The notes under the pieces: model-generated
Databases searched by the model: none
Seen by the model: only the letters and a program-made list of their open reading frames with translations
What the model was told of the DNA's origin: nothing
Position numbers and translations under genes: made by a program
Shown: piece after piece, positions 31,132-40,984 of the stretch
Numbering within the stretch: position 1 is the stretch's first letter
Layout: every line of letters starts with the position of its first letter
Source: Mycobacterium branderi
Lineage (GTDB): Bacteria > Actinomycetota > Actinomycetes > Mycobacteriales > Mycobacteriaceae
Assembly (NCBI RefSeq): GCF_010728725.1
Contig: NZ_AP022606.1
Span: 4,836,001-4,900,000, forward strand
Length of the DNA: 64,000 nucleotides
Direction of reading: 5' to 3'

Positions 31132-32538
31132 CTAAACCTGGATGCGCGCCCACGGGCGCGCCTCCTCCAGCTCATAGCCCAGCTCCAGCAGCCGCGCCTC
31201 CTGCCCGAGGTCGGCCGAGAGCATCATGCCCACTGGCAGGCCGTCCGCCGATTGGGCCAGCGGCAGTGACATGGCGGGCTCGCCGGTGACGTTTTGCAAC
31301 GGCGTGAAGGCGACCCAGTCGATCAATCGGTCCATGATCTGCTGATAGTCGGCGGTCGGGTCGAGGTGACCGATCAGCGGCGGCCGGTCGGCCAGGGTCG
31401 GCGTGAGAACCGCATCATAGGTCTCGAAAAACTGGGCAGTGCGCCGCCGCATTGCGCGCAGCCGCATGATCACCCGCGGCATCCGGTGCAGGTTGCGGCC
31501 GGCGTGTCGATACAGGCCCAGGGTCAGGTTGTCCAGCCGGGTGCGGTCAAAGCTCGCGCCGAAGAAATGCCGGCCGGTGCGCACCTGAAGCAGGGACAGC
31601 AGCGACCAGTACAATACGAAGTCGGCGATGAAAGTGCTTGGGACCGGCGGGTTTTCGACATGCTCGACCCGGTGGCCCAGCTCCTCGAGCAGTGCCGCGG
31701 ACTTCAGTGTGAGGTCGCGGACCTCGGCGCTGCATTCGCGTTGCACCGAGCGCGTGATGACCGCGATCTTCAGCCGCTGACGTGCGGGATGCCGGACATC
31801 CCCGATCGGCGGCAGATGCCGATGCCGGCGGACGCGCTCGGCCTCGCGGTAGAAGGCCGCGGTGTCGCGCACCGAGCGGCTCACCACGCCGTTGGCGACG
31901 ATGCCGACCGGCAGCCGGCGCAACTCGCCGTCGACCGGCAGCCGGCCCCGCGAGGGCTTCAACCCCACCAGCCCGTTGCAGGAGGCGGGGATGCGGATCG
32001 AGCCGCCGCCGTCGTTGGCGTGGGCGATCGGCACCACGCCGGCGGCGACGAACGCCCCGGATCCCGACGACGACGCCCCGGCGGTGTAGTCGGTGTTCCA
32101 TGGGTTGCGCACCGGCCCCAGCCGGGGATGCTCGGCCGAGGCGCTGAAACCGAATTCCGACATCTGCGTCTTGCCCAGCGGCGCCAGGCCGGTGGCCAGA
32201 TACAGCCGCGCGAAATCGCTGTCGGCGCGCGCCGGCGTGGGCAGCCACGCGTCGGTGCCGTGCATCGTCGGCATCCCGGCGACCTCGACGTTGTCTTTGA
32301 CGAACGTCGGCACGCCGCTGAAGAAGCCGGGCTTGGGCGGCTGGGCCGCCTCGGCGCGCGCCCGGTCGAACGCCTGGTAGGCCAGGCCGTTCAGAGCTGG
32401 GTTGACGGCTTCGGTGCGAGCGATCGCGGCCTCGACGAGTTCGCCGGGCGAGACGCGGCCAGCCCGCAATTCCTCGACGAGTCCGACGGCATCCAAGTCG
32501 CCCAGGGCGTCGTCACCGAACGCGTGCACATGTCGCAT
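31132..32538 (-). CDS. amiC: Amidase signature family enzyme AmiC
   Basis: The 468-residue protein has the Ser-cisSer-Lys arrangement of amidase-signature enzymes: K81 in TFVKDNVEV, the serine-rich ASSSGSGAFVA at 155-165 and the nucleophile region GGGSIRIPAS with S180. It hydrolyses an amide substrate in the cytosol, identity unknown. The position next to tsf and rpsB is the same as Rv2888c in M. tuberculosis. It starts ten bases after the tsf stop, suggesting read-through from the ribosomal operon. Confidence 0.9.
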   Translation of the reverse strand: MRHVHAFGDDALGDLDAVGLVEELRAGRVSPGELVEAAIARTEAVNPALNGLAYQAFDRARAEAAQPPKPGFFSGVPTFVKDNVEVAGMPTMHGTDAWLPTPARADSDFARLYLATGLAPLGKTQMSEFGFSASAEHPRLGPVRNPWNTDYTAGASSSGSGAFVAAGVVPIAHANDGGGSIRIPASCNGLVGLKPSRGRLPVDGELRRLPVGIVANGVVSRSVRDTAAFYREAERVRRHRHLPPIGDVRHPARQRLKIAVITRSVQRECSAEVRDLTLKSAALLEELGHRVEHVENPPVPSTFIADFVLYWSLLSLLQVRTGRHFFGASFDRTRLDNLTLGLYRHAGRNLHRMPRVIMRLRAMRRRTAQFFETYDAVLTPTLADRPPLIGHLDPTADYQQIMDRLIDWVAFTPLQNVTGEPAMSLPLAQSADGLPVGMMLSADLGQEARLLELGYELEEARPWARIQV

Positions 32539-32548
32539 CCGGCTGATG

Positions 32549-33364
32549 CTACTGCTGGCCCACCTCGAAACGGGCGAACCGCGTCACGGTGACGCCTGCC
32601 TCGTCGAGCAGCGCCTTGACGGTCTTCTTGTTGTCGGACACCGAAGGCTGCTCGAGCAGCACGACGTCCTTGAAGAACCCGTTCAGCCGGCCCTCGACGA
32701 TCTTGGGCAGCGCCTGCTCGGGCTTGCCCTCGTTCTTGGCGGTTTCCTCGGCGATGCGCCGCTCGTTGGCGACGACGTCGGCCGGCACGTCGTCGCGGCT
32801 CAGGTAGCGGGCCTTGAGCGCGGCGATCTGCAGTGCGACCGCGTGCGCGGCATCTTTGTCCGAGCCCGTGTACTCGACCAGCACGCCGACGGCGGGCGGC
32901 AGGTCGGCGGCCCGCTTGTGCAGGTAGGTCTCCACGGTGCCGTCGAAGTGGGCTACCCGGCGCAACTCGAGCTTTTCGCCGATCTTCGCCGACAGCTCGG
33001 CAATCGCCTGCTCGACGGTCTTGTCGCCGATCGGGGCTGCCTTGAGCGTGTCGACGTCGGCGGCCTTCGCGGTCGCGGCGGCGCTCACGATGTCGTCGGC
33101 CAGCTTCTGGAACTCGGCGTTCTTGGCGACGAAGTCGGTCTCGGAGTTCAGCTCGATCAACGCGCCGGCCTTGGCGGCGACCAGGCCCTCGGCGGTGGCG
33201 CGCTCAGCGCGCTTGCCGACGTCCTTGGCGCCCTTGATGCGCAGCGCCTCGACGGCCTTGTCGAAGTCGCCGTCGGTCTCGGCCAGCGCGTTTTTGCAGT
33301 CGAGCATGCCGGCGCCGGTGAGCTCACGCAGCCGCTTGACGTCGGCAGCGGTGTAGTTCGCCAA
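32549..33364 (-). CDS. tsf: Elongation factor Ts
   Basis: This 271-residue protein begins [20 protein letters not shown] and continues with the [19 protein letters not shown] repeat-like helix and the [14 protein letters not shown] block that contains the TDFV EF-Tu contact. EF-Ts releases GDP from EF-Tu during translation. The gene is three bases downstream of rpsB, the usual bacterial order. Confidence 0.97.
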   Translation of the reverse strand: MANYTAADVKRLRELTGAGMLDCKNALAETDGDFDKAVEALRIKGAKDVGKRAERATAEGLVAAKAGALIELNSETDFVAKNAEFQKLADDIVSAAATAKAADVDTLKAAPIGDKTVEQAIAELSAKIGEKLELRRVAHFDGTVETYLHKRAADLPPAVGVLVEYTGSDKDAAHAVALQIAALKARYLSRDDVPADVVANERRIAEETAKNEGKPEQALPKIVEGRLNGFFKDVVLLEQPSVSDNKKTVKALLDEAGVTVTRFARFEVGQQ

Positions 33365-33367
33365 TCC

Positions 33368-34195
33368 TCAGCCCTCCGTGGTGGTGGTGGTGTCGGTGGT
33401 GGTCTCGGTGCCGGCCGCAGGGGTCGCCGAAGCCAGCAGTTCCTGCTCCCATTCGGCCAGCGGCTCGGCCGCCTCGGCCTCGGGCTTGCCGTCGCCGCGG
33501 CCCAGACCGGCGCGGGCCTGCAGGCCCTCGGCGACCGCGGAGGCGATCACCTTGGTCAGCAGGGCGGCCGAGCGGATGGCGTCGTCGTTGCCCGGGATCG
33601 GGTAGTCGACCAGGTCGGGGTCGCAGTTGGTGTCCAGGATCGCGATCACCGGGATGCCGAGCTTGCGGGCCTCGCCGACGGCGATGTGCTCCTTGTTGGT
33701 GTCGACGACCCAGACGGCCGAGGGCACCTTGTTCATGTCGCGGATACCGCCGAGGCTGCGCTCGAGCTTGTTCTTCTCGCGGGTCAGGCCCAGGATTTCC
33801 TTCTTGGTGCGGCCCTCGAAGCCACCGGTCTGCTCCATGGCCTCGAGCTCCTTGAGGCGTTGCAGCCGCTTGTGCACGGTGGAGAAGTTGGTGAGCATGC
33901 CGCCCAGCCAGCGCTGGTTCACGTAGGGCATGCCGACGCGGATGGCCTCGGCAGCGATCGACTCCTGCGCCTGCTTCTTGGTGCCGACGAACAGGATGGT
34001 GCCGCCGTGCGCGACGGTCTCCTTGACGAACTCGTACGCCTTGTCGATGAATGTCAGCGTCTGCTGCAGGTCGATGATGTAGATGCCGTTGCGGTCGGTG
34101 AAGATGAACCGCTTCATCTTGGGGTTCCAGCGACGGGTCTGGTGCCCGAAGTGGGTGCCGCTGTCAAGCAGCTGCTTCATGGTCACAACAGCCAT
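33368..34195 (-). CDS. rpsB: Small ribosomal subunit protein uS2
   Basis: The 275-residue protein begins [19 protein letters not shown] and has the conserved [21 protein letters not shown] and [11 protein letters not shown] segments of S2. The C-terminal 30 residues are low-complexity ([12 protein letters not shown]). S2 binds the head/body junction of the 30S subunit. ATG 34195 is chosen because upstream in-frame codons belong to the leader. Confidence 0.97.
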   Translation of the reverse strand: MAVVTMKQLLDSGTHFGHQTRRWNPKMKRFIFTDRNGIYIIDLQQTLTFIDKAYEFVKETVAHGGTILFVGTKKQAQESIAAEAIRVGMPYVNQRWLGGMLTNFSTVHKRLQRLKELEAMEQTGGFEGRTKKEILGLTREKNKLERSLGGIRDMNKVPSAVWVVDTNKEHIAVGEARKLGIPVIAILDTNCDPDLVDYPIPGNDDAIRSAALLTKVIASAVAEGLQARAGLGRGDGKPEAEAAEPLAEWEQELLASATPAAGTETTTDTTTTTEG

Positions 34196-34252
34196 GAGTC
34201 CATGGTTCCTTTTTGTCGGTTGTCGCCCGGCGACGGGTGAAGCCGGGCCCTG

Positions 34253-34312
34253 GTGTCTGCGGGATGCCCGACCCTTGCGGGGACCGAGCGGCATCCGGTC
34301 GGCTGCAGACAC
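34253..34312 (-). promoter_or_regulatory. rpsB: Long hairpin in the rpsB leader
   Basis: GTGTCTGC at 34253-34260 pairs with GCAGACAC at 34305-34312, and GGATGCC (34262-34268) pairs with GGCATCC at 34290-34296, giving a two-part stem about 58-117 bases before rpsB. It may be an autoregulatory S2-binding leader or an upstream terminator. Only the pairing is observed. Confidence 0.5.
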
Positions 34313-34424
34313 GCGAAGTCAGCCCGCTTGGCGCGAACTGCGGAGATGAGTTTACACGCTGGTAGAGGGTGCTTTGTCCACAGCCCGGCTGGCGGGGCGG
34401 CGTGCGACGCGCTGAACTGCCCGG

Positions 34425-34910
34425 GTGCGGTTCTGGGTGCTCGCGCTGGCGGCGGTGGTCTGCGCGGCCCCGGCTGTTGCCGACGACGTGCGGTTGGAGT
34501 GGCCGCTGCGACCGCGCCCGGCGGTGGTGCGGGCCTTCGATGCGCCGTCGCCGGATTGGAACCGGGGCCACCGCGGCGTCGACCTGGCCGGTGCGCCCGG
34601 CCAACGGGTGTACGCGGCCGGGCCCGCGACGGTGGTGTTCGCCGGTCTGCTGGCCGGTCGGCCGGTGGTGTCGCTGGCCCATCCGGGCGGTCTGCACACC
34701 AGCTACGAGCCGGTACGTGCCGCGGTCCGGGCCGGCCAGCGGGTGGACGCCGGCTCAGTGATCGGCGAGTTGGTGGCCGGCCATCCGGGATGCGGCGCCG
34801 CGGCGTGCCTGCACTGGGGCGCGATGTGGGGCCCGGCGTCGCGCGCCGACTACGTCGACCCGCTGGGGCTGCTGGCGTCGACGCCGATCCGCCTCAAGCC
34901 GCTGTCTTGA
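34425..34910 (+). CDS. Secreted M23-type (LytM-like) peptidase, Rv2891 homologue
   Basis: The 161-residue product starts at GTG 34425 with a short signal peptide (cleavage after AVA near residue 18). Zinc ligands of M23 peptidases are visible: H48/D52 in GHRGVDLAG and the HWG near the C-terminus (CLHWGAMWG); the SLAHPGGLHTSYEPV segment corresponds to the H-x-x-x-Y loop. Such proteins cut or bind peptidoglycan cross-links. Divergent from rpsB, as in M. tuberculosis. Confidence 0.83.
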   Translation: MRFWVLALAAVVCAAPAVADDVRLEWPLRPRPAVVRAFDAPSPDWNRGHRGVDLAGAPGQRVYAAGPATVVFAGLLAGRPVVSLAHPGGLHTSYEPVRAAVRAGQRVDAGSVIGELVAGHPGCGAAACLHWGAMWGPASRADYVDPLGLLASTPIRLKPLS

Positions 34911-34911
34911 T

Positions 34912-34974
34912 CGCCGAGTGTGGGGTTGATGCACGCATTCGACGAAAAAGCGTGACACAAGCCCACACTCGGCG
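34912..34974. repeat. Perfect 13-bp inverted repeat, bidirectional terminator or REP-like unit
   Basis: CGCCGAGTGTGGG (34912-34924) and CCCACACTCGGCG (34962-34974) are exact complements around a 37-nt loop containing a second stem CACGC/GCGTG. It sits between the convergent M23 and xerC genes. The structure could terminate both transcripts; its elaborate form also suits a small dispersed repeat. Confidence 0.65.
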
Positions 34975-34978
34975 AGCG

Positions 34979-35881
34979 CTAGGCGCGGGGGTGCGCCTGG
35001 TCGTGTACTGCCCGCAGCCGCGCGACGGTCACGTGGGTGTAGAGCTGGGTGGTGGCCAGGCTGGAGTGGCCGAGCAGCTCCTGGACGACGCGCAGGTCGG
35101 CTCCGCCTTCCAGCAGGTGGGTGGCGGCGCTGTGCCGCAGCCCGTGCGGGCCCATGTCGGGTGCGCCGTCGACCGCGGCGACGGTCTGGTGCACGACGGT
35201 GCGCGCCTGCCGCACGTCAAGCCGGCGGCCCCGCGCGCCCAGCAACAGCGCCGGCCCGGACTGCGCAGTGGCCAGCGCCGGACGGCCGTCGGACAACCAG
35301 GCACCAAGCGCCTCGGCCGCCGGCTCTCCGAATGGCGCAGTGCGCTGCTTGTCGCCCTTACCGAGTACGCGCACCAGCCGATGGCCGGTGTCGACGTCGT
35401 CGATGTCCAGGCCGCACAATTCGCTGACCCGGATGCCGGTGGCATAGAGCAGCTCGACGATCAACCGGTCTCGCAGCGCGAGCGGATCACGTTGCTGCGC
35501 ACCGGATTTCGCTGCGGCCATGGCGGCCAGGGCGTGATCCTGACGCAGTACGGCCGGCAGCGTGCGATGCGCCTTGGGCATCTGCAGCCGGGTGGCCGGA
35601 TCGGTGCTCAACAGGCCGCGGCGCGTCGCCCACGCGGTAAACGCCTTGACCGCCGAGGTGCGACGGGCCAGCGTCGTGCGGGCAGCACCCGATCCCGCTT
35701 GCACCGCGAGCCACGACCGCAGCGTCGGCAGGGTCAACCCGTCGAGACCCGAACCCAGGGCACGCTCTTCGATGAAGGCGAACAGCGACCGCAGGTCGCC
35801 GAGGTAGGCGCGCCGGGTGTGCGCCGACCGTCCGCACTGCAGGTCCAAATAGTTGTCGAACTCCTCGAGGATCGCCTCCAC
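34979..35881 (-). CDS. xerC: XerC tyrosine recombinase
   Basis: The 300-residue protein has the complete catalytic set: R151 (TGIRVSEL), K175 (GKGDKQR), H246/R249 ([12 protein letters not shown]), H272 and nucleophile Y281 ([15 protein letters not shown]). An N-terminal SAM-like domain binds dif. With XerD it resolves chromosome dimers. Position downstream of viuB/dprA corresponds to Rv2894c. Confidence 0.95.
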   Translation of the reverse strand: MEAILEEFDNYLDLQCGRSAHTRRAYLGDLRSLFAFIEERALGSGLDGLTLPTLRSWLAVQAGSGAARTTLARRTSAVKAFTAWATRRGLLSTDPATRLQMPKAHRTLPAVLRQDHALAAMAAAKSGAQQRDPLALRDRLIVELLYATGIRVSELCGLDIDDVDTGHRLVRVLGKGDKQRTAPFGEPAAEALGAWLSDGRPALATAQSGPALLLGARGRRLDVRQARTVVHQTVAAVDGAPDMGPHGLRHSAATHLLEGGADLRVVQELLGHSSLATTQLYTHVTVARLRAVHDQAHPRA

Positions 35882-35913
35882 GCCCCTACGGTCACAGACC
35901 CCGGGCGTTGCGC

Positions 35914-37074
35914 TCAGGTGACGCGCCGCAGCGCGTCGCGATCGAGATCTTCCCGGGTCGCATACCCGTCCACGGCCATGATCAGGTCGGCTTCGGCCAA
36001 CAGGGTGCGCAGCACGTGCACAATCCCCTCGACCCCGCCGAGCGCCAGCCCGTAGGCATACGGGCGGCCGACGCCGACCGCCGTCGCGCCGAGCGCCAGC
36101 GCCTTGACGACGTCGGCGCCGCTGCGGATCCCCGAGTCGAACAACACCGGCAGCCCGTCGGCAGCGTCGATTACCGCCGCCAGGCAGTCCAGCGCGGGCA
36201 GTCCGCCGTTGGCTTGCCGACCGCCGTGGTTGGAGCAGTAGATGCCGTCGACGCCGCCGTCCTTGGCACGACGGGCATCCTCGGGATGGCAGATGCCCTT
36301 GACGATCAGCGGCAGGCTGGTCAGCGACCGCAGCCAGGGCAGGTCGTCCCAGGTGAGCGGGTTGCCGAACAGCTGCGCCCAGCGCAGCACCACGGCCCGC
36401 GGGTCGGCTTCCGGCGGCTGTGCCAGGCCGGCCCGGAAGACGGGGTCACTGGTGTAGTTGGAGAGGCAGTGTCCGCGCAGCTGCGGGAAGTTGGCAGTGG
36501 TCAGGTCGCGCGGTCGCCAGCCCGGCACCCAGGTGTCGAGCGTGACGACGATGCCCCGGTACCCGGCGGCCTCCGCGCGGTGCACCAGACTGGCCGCCAG
36601 CTCGCGGTCCTTCGGGGTGTACAGCTGGAAAAAGCCTGGGGTGTCACCGAATTCGGCGGCGACGTCTTCCAGCGGGTCGGCGGTAAGCGTCGATACCACC
36701 ATCGGCACACCGGTGCGGGCCGACGCGCGGGCGGTGGCCAAATCGCCGTGGCCGTCCTGGGCGCAGATGCCGATGACGCCAATGGGCGCCATGAACAGCG
36801 GCGACGACAGGGTCATCCCGAACAGCTCGACGGACAGGTCGCGTTGGTCGGCGCCGACGAACATCCGCGGGATCAGCCCCCAGCGGTCGAAGGCCTCGCA
36901 GTTGGCCCGCTGCGTGCGTTCGTCGCCGGCGCCGCCGGCCACGTACGACCACACCGACGGCGACATCGCAGCCTGCGCCTTGGCCTCCAATTCGGCGTAC
37001 GCGATCGGCAGCGACGGCACCACTCCGGCCAGGCCCTGCAGGTAGATCTCGAACTGGTAATCGCCGAATGCCAT
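35914..37074 (-). CDS. Lactate 2-monooxygenase-like FMN enzyme
   Basis: The 386-residue flavoprotein follows M. smegmatis lactate 2-monooxygenase over its length: [55 protein letters not shown], and [19 protein letters not shown] with the catalytic histidine, then [20 protein letters not shown]. It converts lactate to acetate, CO2 and water using FMN. The gene is not present between xerC and viuB in M. tuberculosis as I recall, so it is an addition to the conserved block. Spacing to viuB (23 bp) and xerC (32 bp) allows co-transcription. Confidence 0.85.
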   Translation of the reverse strand: MAFGDYQFEIYLQGLAGVVPSLPIAYAELEAKAQAAMSPSVWSYVAGGAGDERTQRANCEAFDRWGLIPRMFVGADQRDLSVELFGMTLSSPLFMAPIGVIGICAQDGHGDLATARASARTGVPMVVSTLTADPLEDVAAEFGDTPGFFQLYTPKDRELAASLVHRAEAAGYRGIVVTLDTWVPGWRPRDLTTANFPQLRGHCLSNYTSDPVFRAGLAQPPEADPRAVVLRWAQLFGNPLTWDDLPWLRSLTSLPLIVKGICHPEDARRAKDGGVDGIYCSNHGGRQANGGLPALDCLAAVIDAADGLPVLFDSGIRSGADVVKALALGATAVGVGRPYAYGLALGGVEGIVHVLRTLLAEADLIMAVDGYATREDLDRDALRRVT

Positions 37075-37097
37075 GTGCTGAGAATGCCAGGCCGCGG

Positions 37098-37943
37098 TCA
37101 GTCGCCGGCCTCAGCCTCGGCCAGTTCCTTTTTCCACTGCCGAAATGTCTCCTCGGTGCGGCCGCGGCGCCAGTACCCCGAGATCGAGGCCCATTTGGCG
37201 TCGACTTCGCGGTCTTTGCGGATGTAGGGCCGAAGGTTGTGCATCACGGTCTGGGCTTCGCCGTGGACGAAGGCGTGCACCTGACCGGGCAGCCACTGCG
37301 TGGTCTTGACCGCCTCGATCAGCGGGGCATGGTCGCCGGCGCGATCCTCGGGAACCAGGTCGGCGCGCCCGCCGCGGTAGATCCAATTGATCTGCACACC
37401 TTCCGGGGCGGTCAACGGGATCTCGTCCTCGGGGTCGGCGACCTCGATGAACGCCTTGCCGATTGCGTTGGCGGGCAAGGCTTCCAGGGCCACGCTGATC
37501 GCCGGCAACGCGCTTTCGTCGCCGGCGAACAGATGCCAGTCGGCAGCCGGGTCCGGGGCGTAAGCGCCGCCGGGCCCCATCAGGTACGCCGGCTGGCCGG
37601 GCTCAGCCGCCACGGCCCACAGCCCGGCTACCCCGTGCTCGCCGTGCACCACGATGTCGATCGCGATCTGCCGGTTGGCCGGGTCGACGCGGCGCACGGT
37701 CATGGTGCGGATGACGGGCTGCCGTTCGGCGGGCAGCTCGGAAAAGCTGTCCAGTGTCAGCGGCTGCGGCAGGGCGGCCACGTCGACGTCCTCGGCGACG
37801 AACACCAGCTTGACGTAAGAGTCGGTGAACTCGCTGGGCCTGAAGGTGTCAAAGCCGCTGCCGCCGAGCACCACTCGGATCATGTGCGGTGTGAGCTCTT
37901 CGGTGCGTACTACTTCGAAGGTGTGTACTGGTCGACCGGCCAC
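37098..37943 (-). CDS. viuB: Siderophore-interacting protein ViuB
   Basis: The 281-residue protein starts at GTG 37943, eight bases after the dprA stop. It has the SIP-family FAD domain (RTMTVRRVD, then [16 protein letters not shown]) and the NAD(P)H domain ([32 protein letters not shown]). Such flavoenzymes reduce ferric siderophores to release iron. The longer frame to 38342 runs through dprA and is rejected. Corresponds to Rv2895c. Confidence 0.9.
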   Translation of the reverse strand: MAGRPVHTFEVVRTEELTPHMIRVVLGGSGFDTFRPSEFTDSYVKLVFVAEDVDVAALPQPLTLDSFSELPAERQPVIRTMTVRRVDPANRQIAIDIVVHGEHGVAGLWAVAAEPGQPAYLMGPGGAYAPDPAADWHLFAGDESALPAISVALEALPANAIGKAFIEVADPEDEIPLTAPEGVQINWIYRGGRADLVPEDRAGDHAPLIEAVKTTQWLPGQVHAFVHGEAQTVMHNLRPYIRKDREVDAKWASISGYWRRGRTEETFRQWKKELAEAEAGD

Positions 37944-37951
37944 GTCGTCGA

Positions 37952-39094
37952 CTATACGGCGGCCTCCTTTCGCCGCCGGATGATGCGCCAGCCGCCGTCG
38001 CGGCGCTCGGCCAGGCCGGCCATCTCCAACATCGCCAGCGGGCCGAGCACTCGCTCCGGGGCCAGGCCAGCGGCGACGGCGATCTGGTCGACGGTGGCGA
38101 TTCCACGGCCCGGCAGCGCCTCGTACACCTGCCGCTCGCCGTCGCTGAGCCCGTCGAGCGCTGTCGCCGGCCGGGGTTGTTCGGTCGCCAGCTCGCCGAT
38201 GCGGCCCACGAGTTCGACGACGTCGGCGGCGCGGGTGATGACCTCCGCCCCGTTTCGCAACAGGGCGTGGCAACCCGCCGACGCCGACGATGTCACCGGC
38301 CCGGGCACCGCGCCCACCACCCGGCCCAGGGCTCGGGCCCATGCGGCGGTGTTGGTCGCGCCGCTGCGCAGACCGGCCTCGACCACCACCGCCGCGCCGG
38401 CGAATGCGGCCACGAGGCGATTGCGGGTCAAGAACCGGTATCGGGCCGGCCGCACGCCCGGCGGGTATTCGGTGACCAGTAGCCCGTTTCCGGCGATGCG
38501 GTGCAGGAGTGCGGAATGCCCTGCGGGATACGGAACGTCGATACCACCGGCGAGAACCCCGATGGTGACGCCGTCCGCGGCGAGCGCGGCGCGGTGGGCC
38601 GCCCCGTCGATTCCGTAGGCCCCGCCGGAGACCACCGTCACGTCACGCTCGGCCAGCCCGGTCGCCAGGTCTGCCGTGACGAGCTCGCCGTAGGTGGTGG
38701 ACGCGCGAGTCCCGACGAGGGCGGCCGCCCGCTGGGTGATCTCGTCGAGCCGTTCCGCGCCCAGCACCCATAGCACCATCGGCGGGCCGCTCCGCGGTCT
38801 GCTCGCCATCGCAGGGCCACCGAATGCGCTGAACGCCAGCACCGGCCACTCGTCGTCCTCCGGCGTGATCAGTCGCCCGCCACGACGGAAGAGCAATTCC
38901 AAATCCTCTGCGGCCCGGTTGATTTCGCGCCTCGCCGCGGTGTGCTGTGCCAAGGTGTCGTCGACCTGCTCGCGCCGGATCCGTTCGGCGGCGTCGACCG
39001 GACCGACAAGGTCCACCAGCGCGGCGAGTTCGGGGCACGGCGGTTCGGCCACCCGCGACAAATACGCCCATGCCCGCAGCGTCGGATCGCTCAT
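37952..39094 (-). CDS. dprA: DprA/Smf DNA-processing protein
   Basis: The 380-residue protein contains the Rossmann-like DprA core: VGTRASTTYGELVTADLATG, VVSGGAYGIDGAAHRAAL, GGIDVPYPAGH, TEYPPGVRP and RNRLVAAF, plus a C-terminal winged-helix domain (about 315-380). DprA loads RecA onto single-stranded DNA in transforming bacteria; its role in mycobacteria is not settled. ATG 39094 overlaps the comM stop (ATGA), so comM, dprA and downstream genes were one operon before comM was split. Confidence 0.93.
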   Translation of the reverse strand: MSDPTLRAWAYLSRVAEPPCPELAALVDLVGPVDAAERIRREQVDDTLAQHTAARREINRAAEDLELLFRRGGRLITPEDDEWPVLAFSAFGGPAMASRPRSGPPMVLWVLGAERLDEITQRAAALVGTRASTTYGELVTADLATGLAERDVTVVSGGAYGIDGAAHRAALAADGVTIGVLAGGIDVPYPAGHSALLHRIAGNGLLVTEYPPGVRPARYRFLTRNRLVAAFAGAAVVVEAGLRSGATNTAAWARALGRVVGAVPGPVTSSASAGCHALLRNGAEVITRAADVVELVGRIGELATEQPRPATALDGLSDGERQVYEALPGRGIATVDQIAVAAGLAPERVLGPLAMLEMAGLAERRDGGWRIIRRRKEAAV

Positions 39095-39570
39095 CGCGAC
39101 GCTCCGGCTTGGCGGAAGCTCAATGCGGCGGCAACCTCGTCGCGCCCAGGCGATGTGCGACCGGCCAGATCCCCCAATGTCCAAGCGACTCTTAATGTTC
39201 GGTCTACACCGCGGATGGACAGCAGTCCGCGGTCGAGCGCGGTGCGCAGCGGCTCCATGGCGGCGTGGCTGAGCCGGAACTTCCGCCGCAGCAGCGGGCC
39301 GTTGACTTCGGCGTTGGTGGAAAAGCCGTGTGCGCGCCAGCGTTCCGCGGCCGCCGCGCGGGCCGCGGCCACCCTGGCGCGCACCTGCGCCGTCGACTCG
39401 GCCGGCGTGGTTGCGAAGGCTTCCCTGCGCACTGAATGCATTTCGACGCGCAGGTCGACGCGGTCCAGCAGCGGGCCGGACAGCCGGCCGAGGTAACGGC
39501 GTTTGACCGCAGCCGCACAGATGCAGTCCTGCGGGTCCGTCGGCGCGCATGGACACGGGTTGGCGGCCAG
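39091..39570 (-). pseudogene. comM: comM (YifB Mg-chelatase-like ATPase), 3' fragment
   Basis: These 480 bases encode the last 160 residues of ComM, from LAANPCPCAP to the C-terminus. They include DCICAAAVKRRYLGRLSGPL and LLDRVDLRVEM. The 5' fragment lies at 55274-56307; host parts add to about 504 codons, the expected full length. The fragment could be translated from GTG 39591 inside the element end (VAYYPHKLAANPC) but lacks Walker A and B. Its stop still overlaps the dprA start. Confidence 0.9.
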
Positions 39571-39605
39571 CTTGTGGGGGTAGTACGCCACTGACCATTG
39601 ACCGC
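39571..39605 (+). repeat. Left terminal inverted repeat of the comM element
   Basis: Reading inwards the end begins CTTGTGGGGGTAGTACGCC and continues to CATTGACCGC. The right end read inwards on the minus strand shares CTTGTG, TAGTAC and CATTGACCG in the same order with different spacers, so these look like recombinase-binding subsites. Confidence 0.75.
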
Positions 39606-39712
39606 ATCTCTTTCAGGGCGTTTGCGTCGGAGTCATCTGTATTGGGTAAAAGGTTGCGGTAACGGTGTTTCCGGTTAGGGGTTGATTGGCGTGTGCTGGT
39701 CGATGCGACGTT

Positions 39713-40261
39713 TCAGGAGCCCATCATTCCGCGGCCGCCCATCATGGGGCCCATCATGGCGGGCATGCCGTCGGTGACGAAGCCGGTGACTTCTTGCGCG
39801 TGGGCGCGGATGGCGTTGGTGAGGTTGGGGTCGGTGGCGGTTTCGGTGGCGATTACACCGTTGGGAGTCAGCGTGATTCGGCGCTGGTAGTCAGGTGCGC
39901 GGCGAAACAGGGTGGGCAGGCTTTGGCTCATGCATGTCACTTCGGCGTCCTGGTCGAGATGTTGATACATCGACCCGACATGGGCGTGCAGTTGCGCGAC
40001 GAGGTCGGGCGCGTCGGATTCGGTGGTGGTGCGCACGCCTCCGGGGATGTTTTCGACGGTGCGCCGCAGTTCGCCGTGGCGAGCGAACATGGTCATGTAA
40101 CGGTCCATGTCGGTGCCTGAGACTCCACCCATCATGCCTGGCCCGTTGGCTCGACCGGCAGGCGTACGAATGGTGTTGGTGCGCAACAGGTATCCCACCA
40201 CGCCGATGGCGCCGGCAGTGCCGATCACGGCTAGTGCGGTGCGTCTGGTGAATTCGGGCAT
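39713..40261 (-). CDS. Exported Met-rich, probably metal-binding protein
   Basis: The 182-residue protein starts RRTALAVIGTAGAIGVVGYL, a Tat-like or anchor signal. The mature part has PGMMGGVSG, several conserved His residues (ARHGELRR, HAHVGSMYQHLD) and a C-terminus MPAMMGPMMGGRGMMGS. Met-rich clusters outside the cytoplasm commonly bind Cu(I)/Ag(I). No enzyme fold is recognised. It is the last gene at the left end of the element and probably belongs to the cargo. Confidence 0.65.
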   Translation of the reverse strand: MPEFTRRTALAVIGTAGAIGVVGYLLRTNTIRTPAGRANGPGMMGGVSGTDMDRYMTMFARHGELRRTVENIPGGVRTTTESDAPDLVAQLHAHVGSMYQHLDQDAEVTCMSQSLPTLFRRAPDYQRRITLTPNGVIATETATDPNLTNAIRAHAQEVTGFVTDGMPAMMGPMMGGRGMMGS

Positions 40262-40316
40262 GTGCGGCTGCTTTCGTGAGGGTGTCCTGCTCAGACCGCT
40301 TTGGCCACCGGGCAGA

Positions 40317-40955
40317 TCAGGTCATGGCGGCGGTTTTGTGGGCGACGACGCGTTCGACGAGGCCGAGTGTGAATCGTTCGACGCGGTCGATGTCGAGGTC
40401 GTTAGCGGCGCGGAGGTGGTTGAGGGGTCGGCGTAGGAAGTGTTCGCCGCCGAGCGGAACGGTGAATAGTTCGAGGAAGCGCTGCACGGCTCTGACGGGG
40501 GCGGCGCTGCTGCGGATGTGGTCGACCAGGATGAGCCTTCCGCCTGGGCGGAGTACTCGGGTCATTTCACTGAGGGCCTGGGTGTGGTCGGGGATGGCGC
40601 ACAGCCCGAAGGTGCAGACGACGGTGTCGAAGCTGGCGTCATCGAACGGCAGGTGGTGGGCGTCGGCTTGTTGCAGGGTGGCGGGGTGGCCGAGGTCAGC
40701 GGCGCGTTCACGGGCGAGGTCGAGCATCTGCTGGCTCCAGTCGATCCCGGTCAGCGTGACCTCTTTGGGGTAGAAGGGCAGGTTGAGGCCGGTGCCCACG
40801 GCGACTTCCAGTGTGGCGCCGGCGGCTTGGCTGCAGACCCACTGGCGGGAGTCGCCGAACAGGTGGCGGTCGAAGAAACCGATCTCCCGGTCGTAGGTGG
40901 CCGATTTCTTGTCCCAGTATCGGTTCCAGCGGGCGGCTCGATCATCCGTGGCCAT
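40317..40955 (-). CDS. Class I SAM-dependent methyltransferase (UbiE-like)
   Basis: The 212-residue enzyme contains the SAM motif TLEVAVGTGLNLPFYP, followed by TGIDWSQQMLDLAR, QADAHHLPFDDASFD and VLRPGGRLILVDHIR. It resembles methyltransferases often carried in metal-resistance clusters. It lacks the three conserved cysteines of ArsM, so it is not an arsenite methyltransferase by sequence. Substrate unknown. It follows the ICMT-like gene by 29 bp. Confidence 0.78.
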   Translation of the reverse strand: MATDDRAARWNRYWDKKSATYDREIGFFDRHLFGDSRQWVCSQAAGATLEVAVGTGLNLPFYPKEVTLTGIDWSQQMLDLARERAADLGHPATLQQADAHHLPFDDASFDTVVCTFGLCAIPDHTQALSEMTRVLRPGGRLILVDHIRSSAAPVRAVQRFLELFTVPLGGEHFLRRPLNHLRAANDLDIDRVERFTLGLVERVVAHKTAAMT

Positions 40956-40984
40956 AGTTCACCTCGCGGTCGGCGGTCAGATGG

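Noticed and set aside
32402..34240. 612-codon plus-strand ORF opposite tsf and rpsB
   Set aside because: Antisense shadow of two certain genes in GC-rich DNA.
34253..36055. 600-codon plus-strand ORF
   Set aside because: Overlaps the M23 gene and is antisense to xerC; repetitive Arg/Gly composition typical of a shadow frame.
37944..38342. Upstream extension of the viuB frame
   Set aside because: It lies inside dprA in another frame; GTG 37943 gives the family length.
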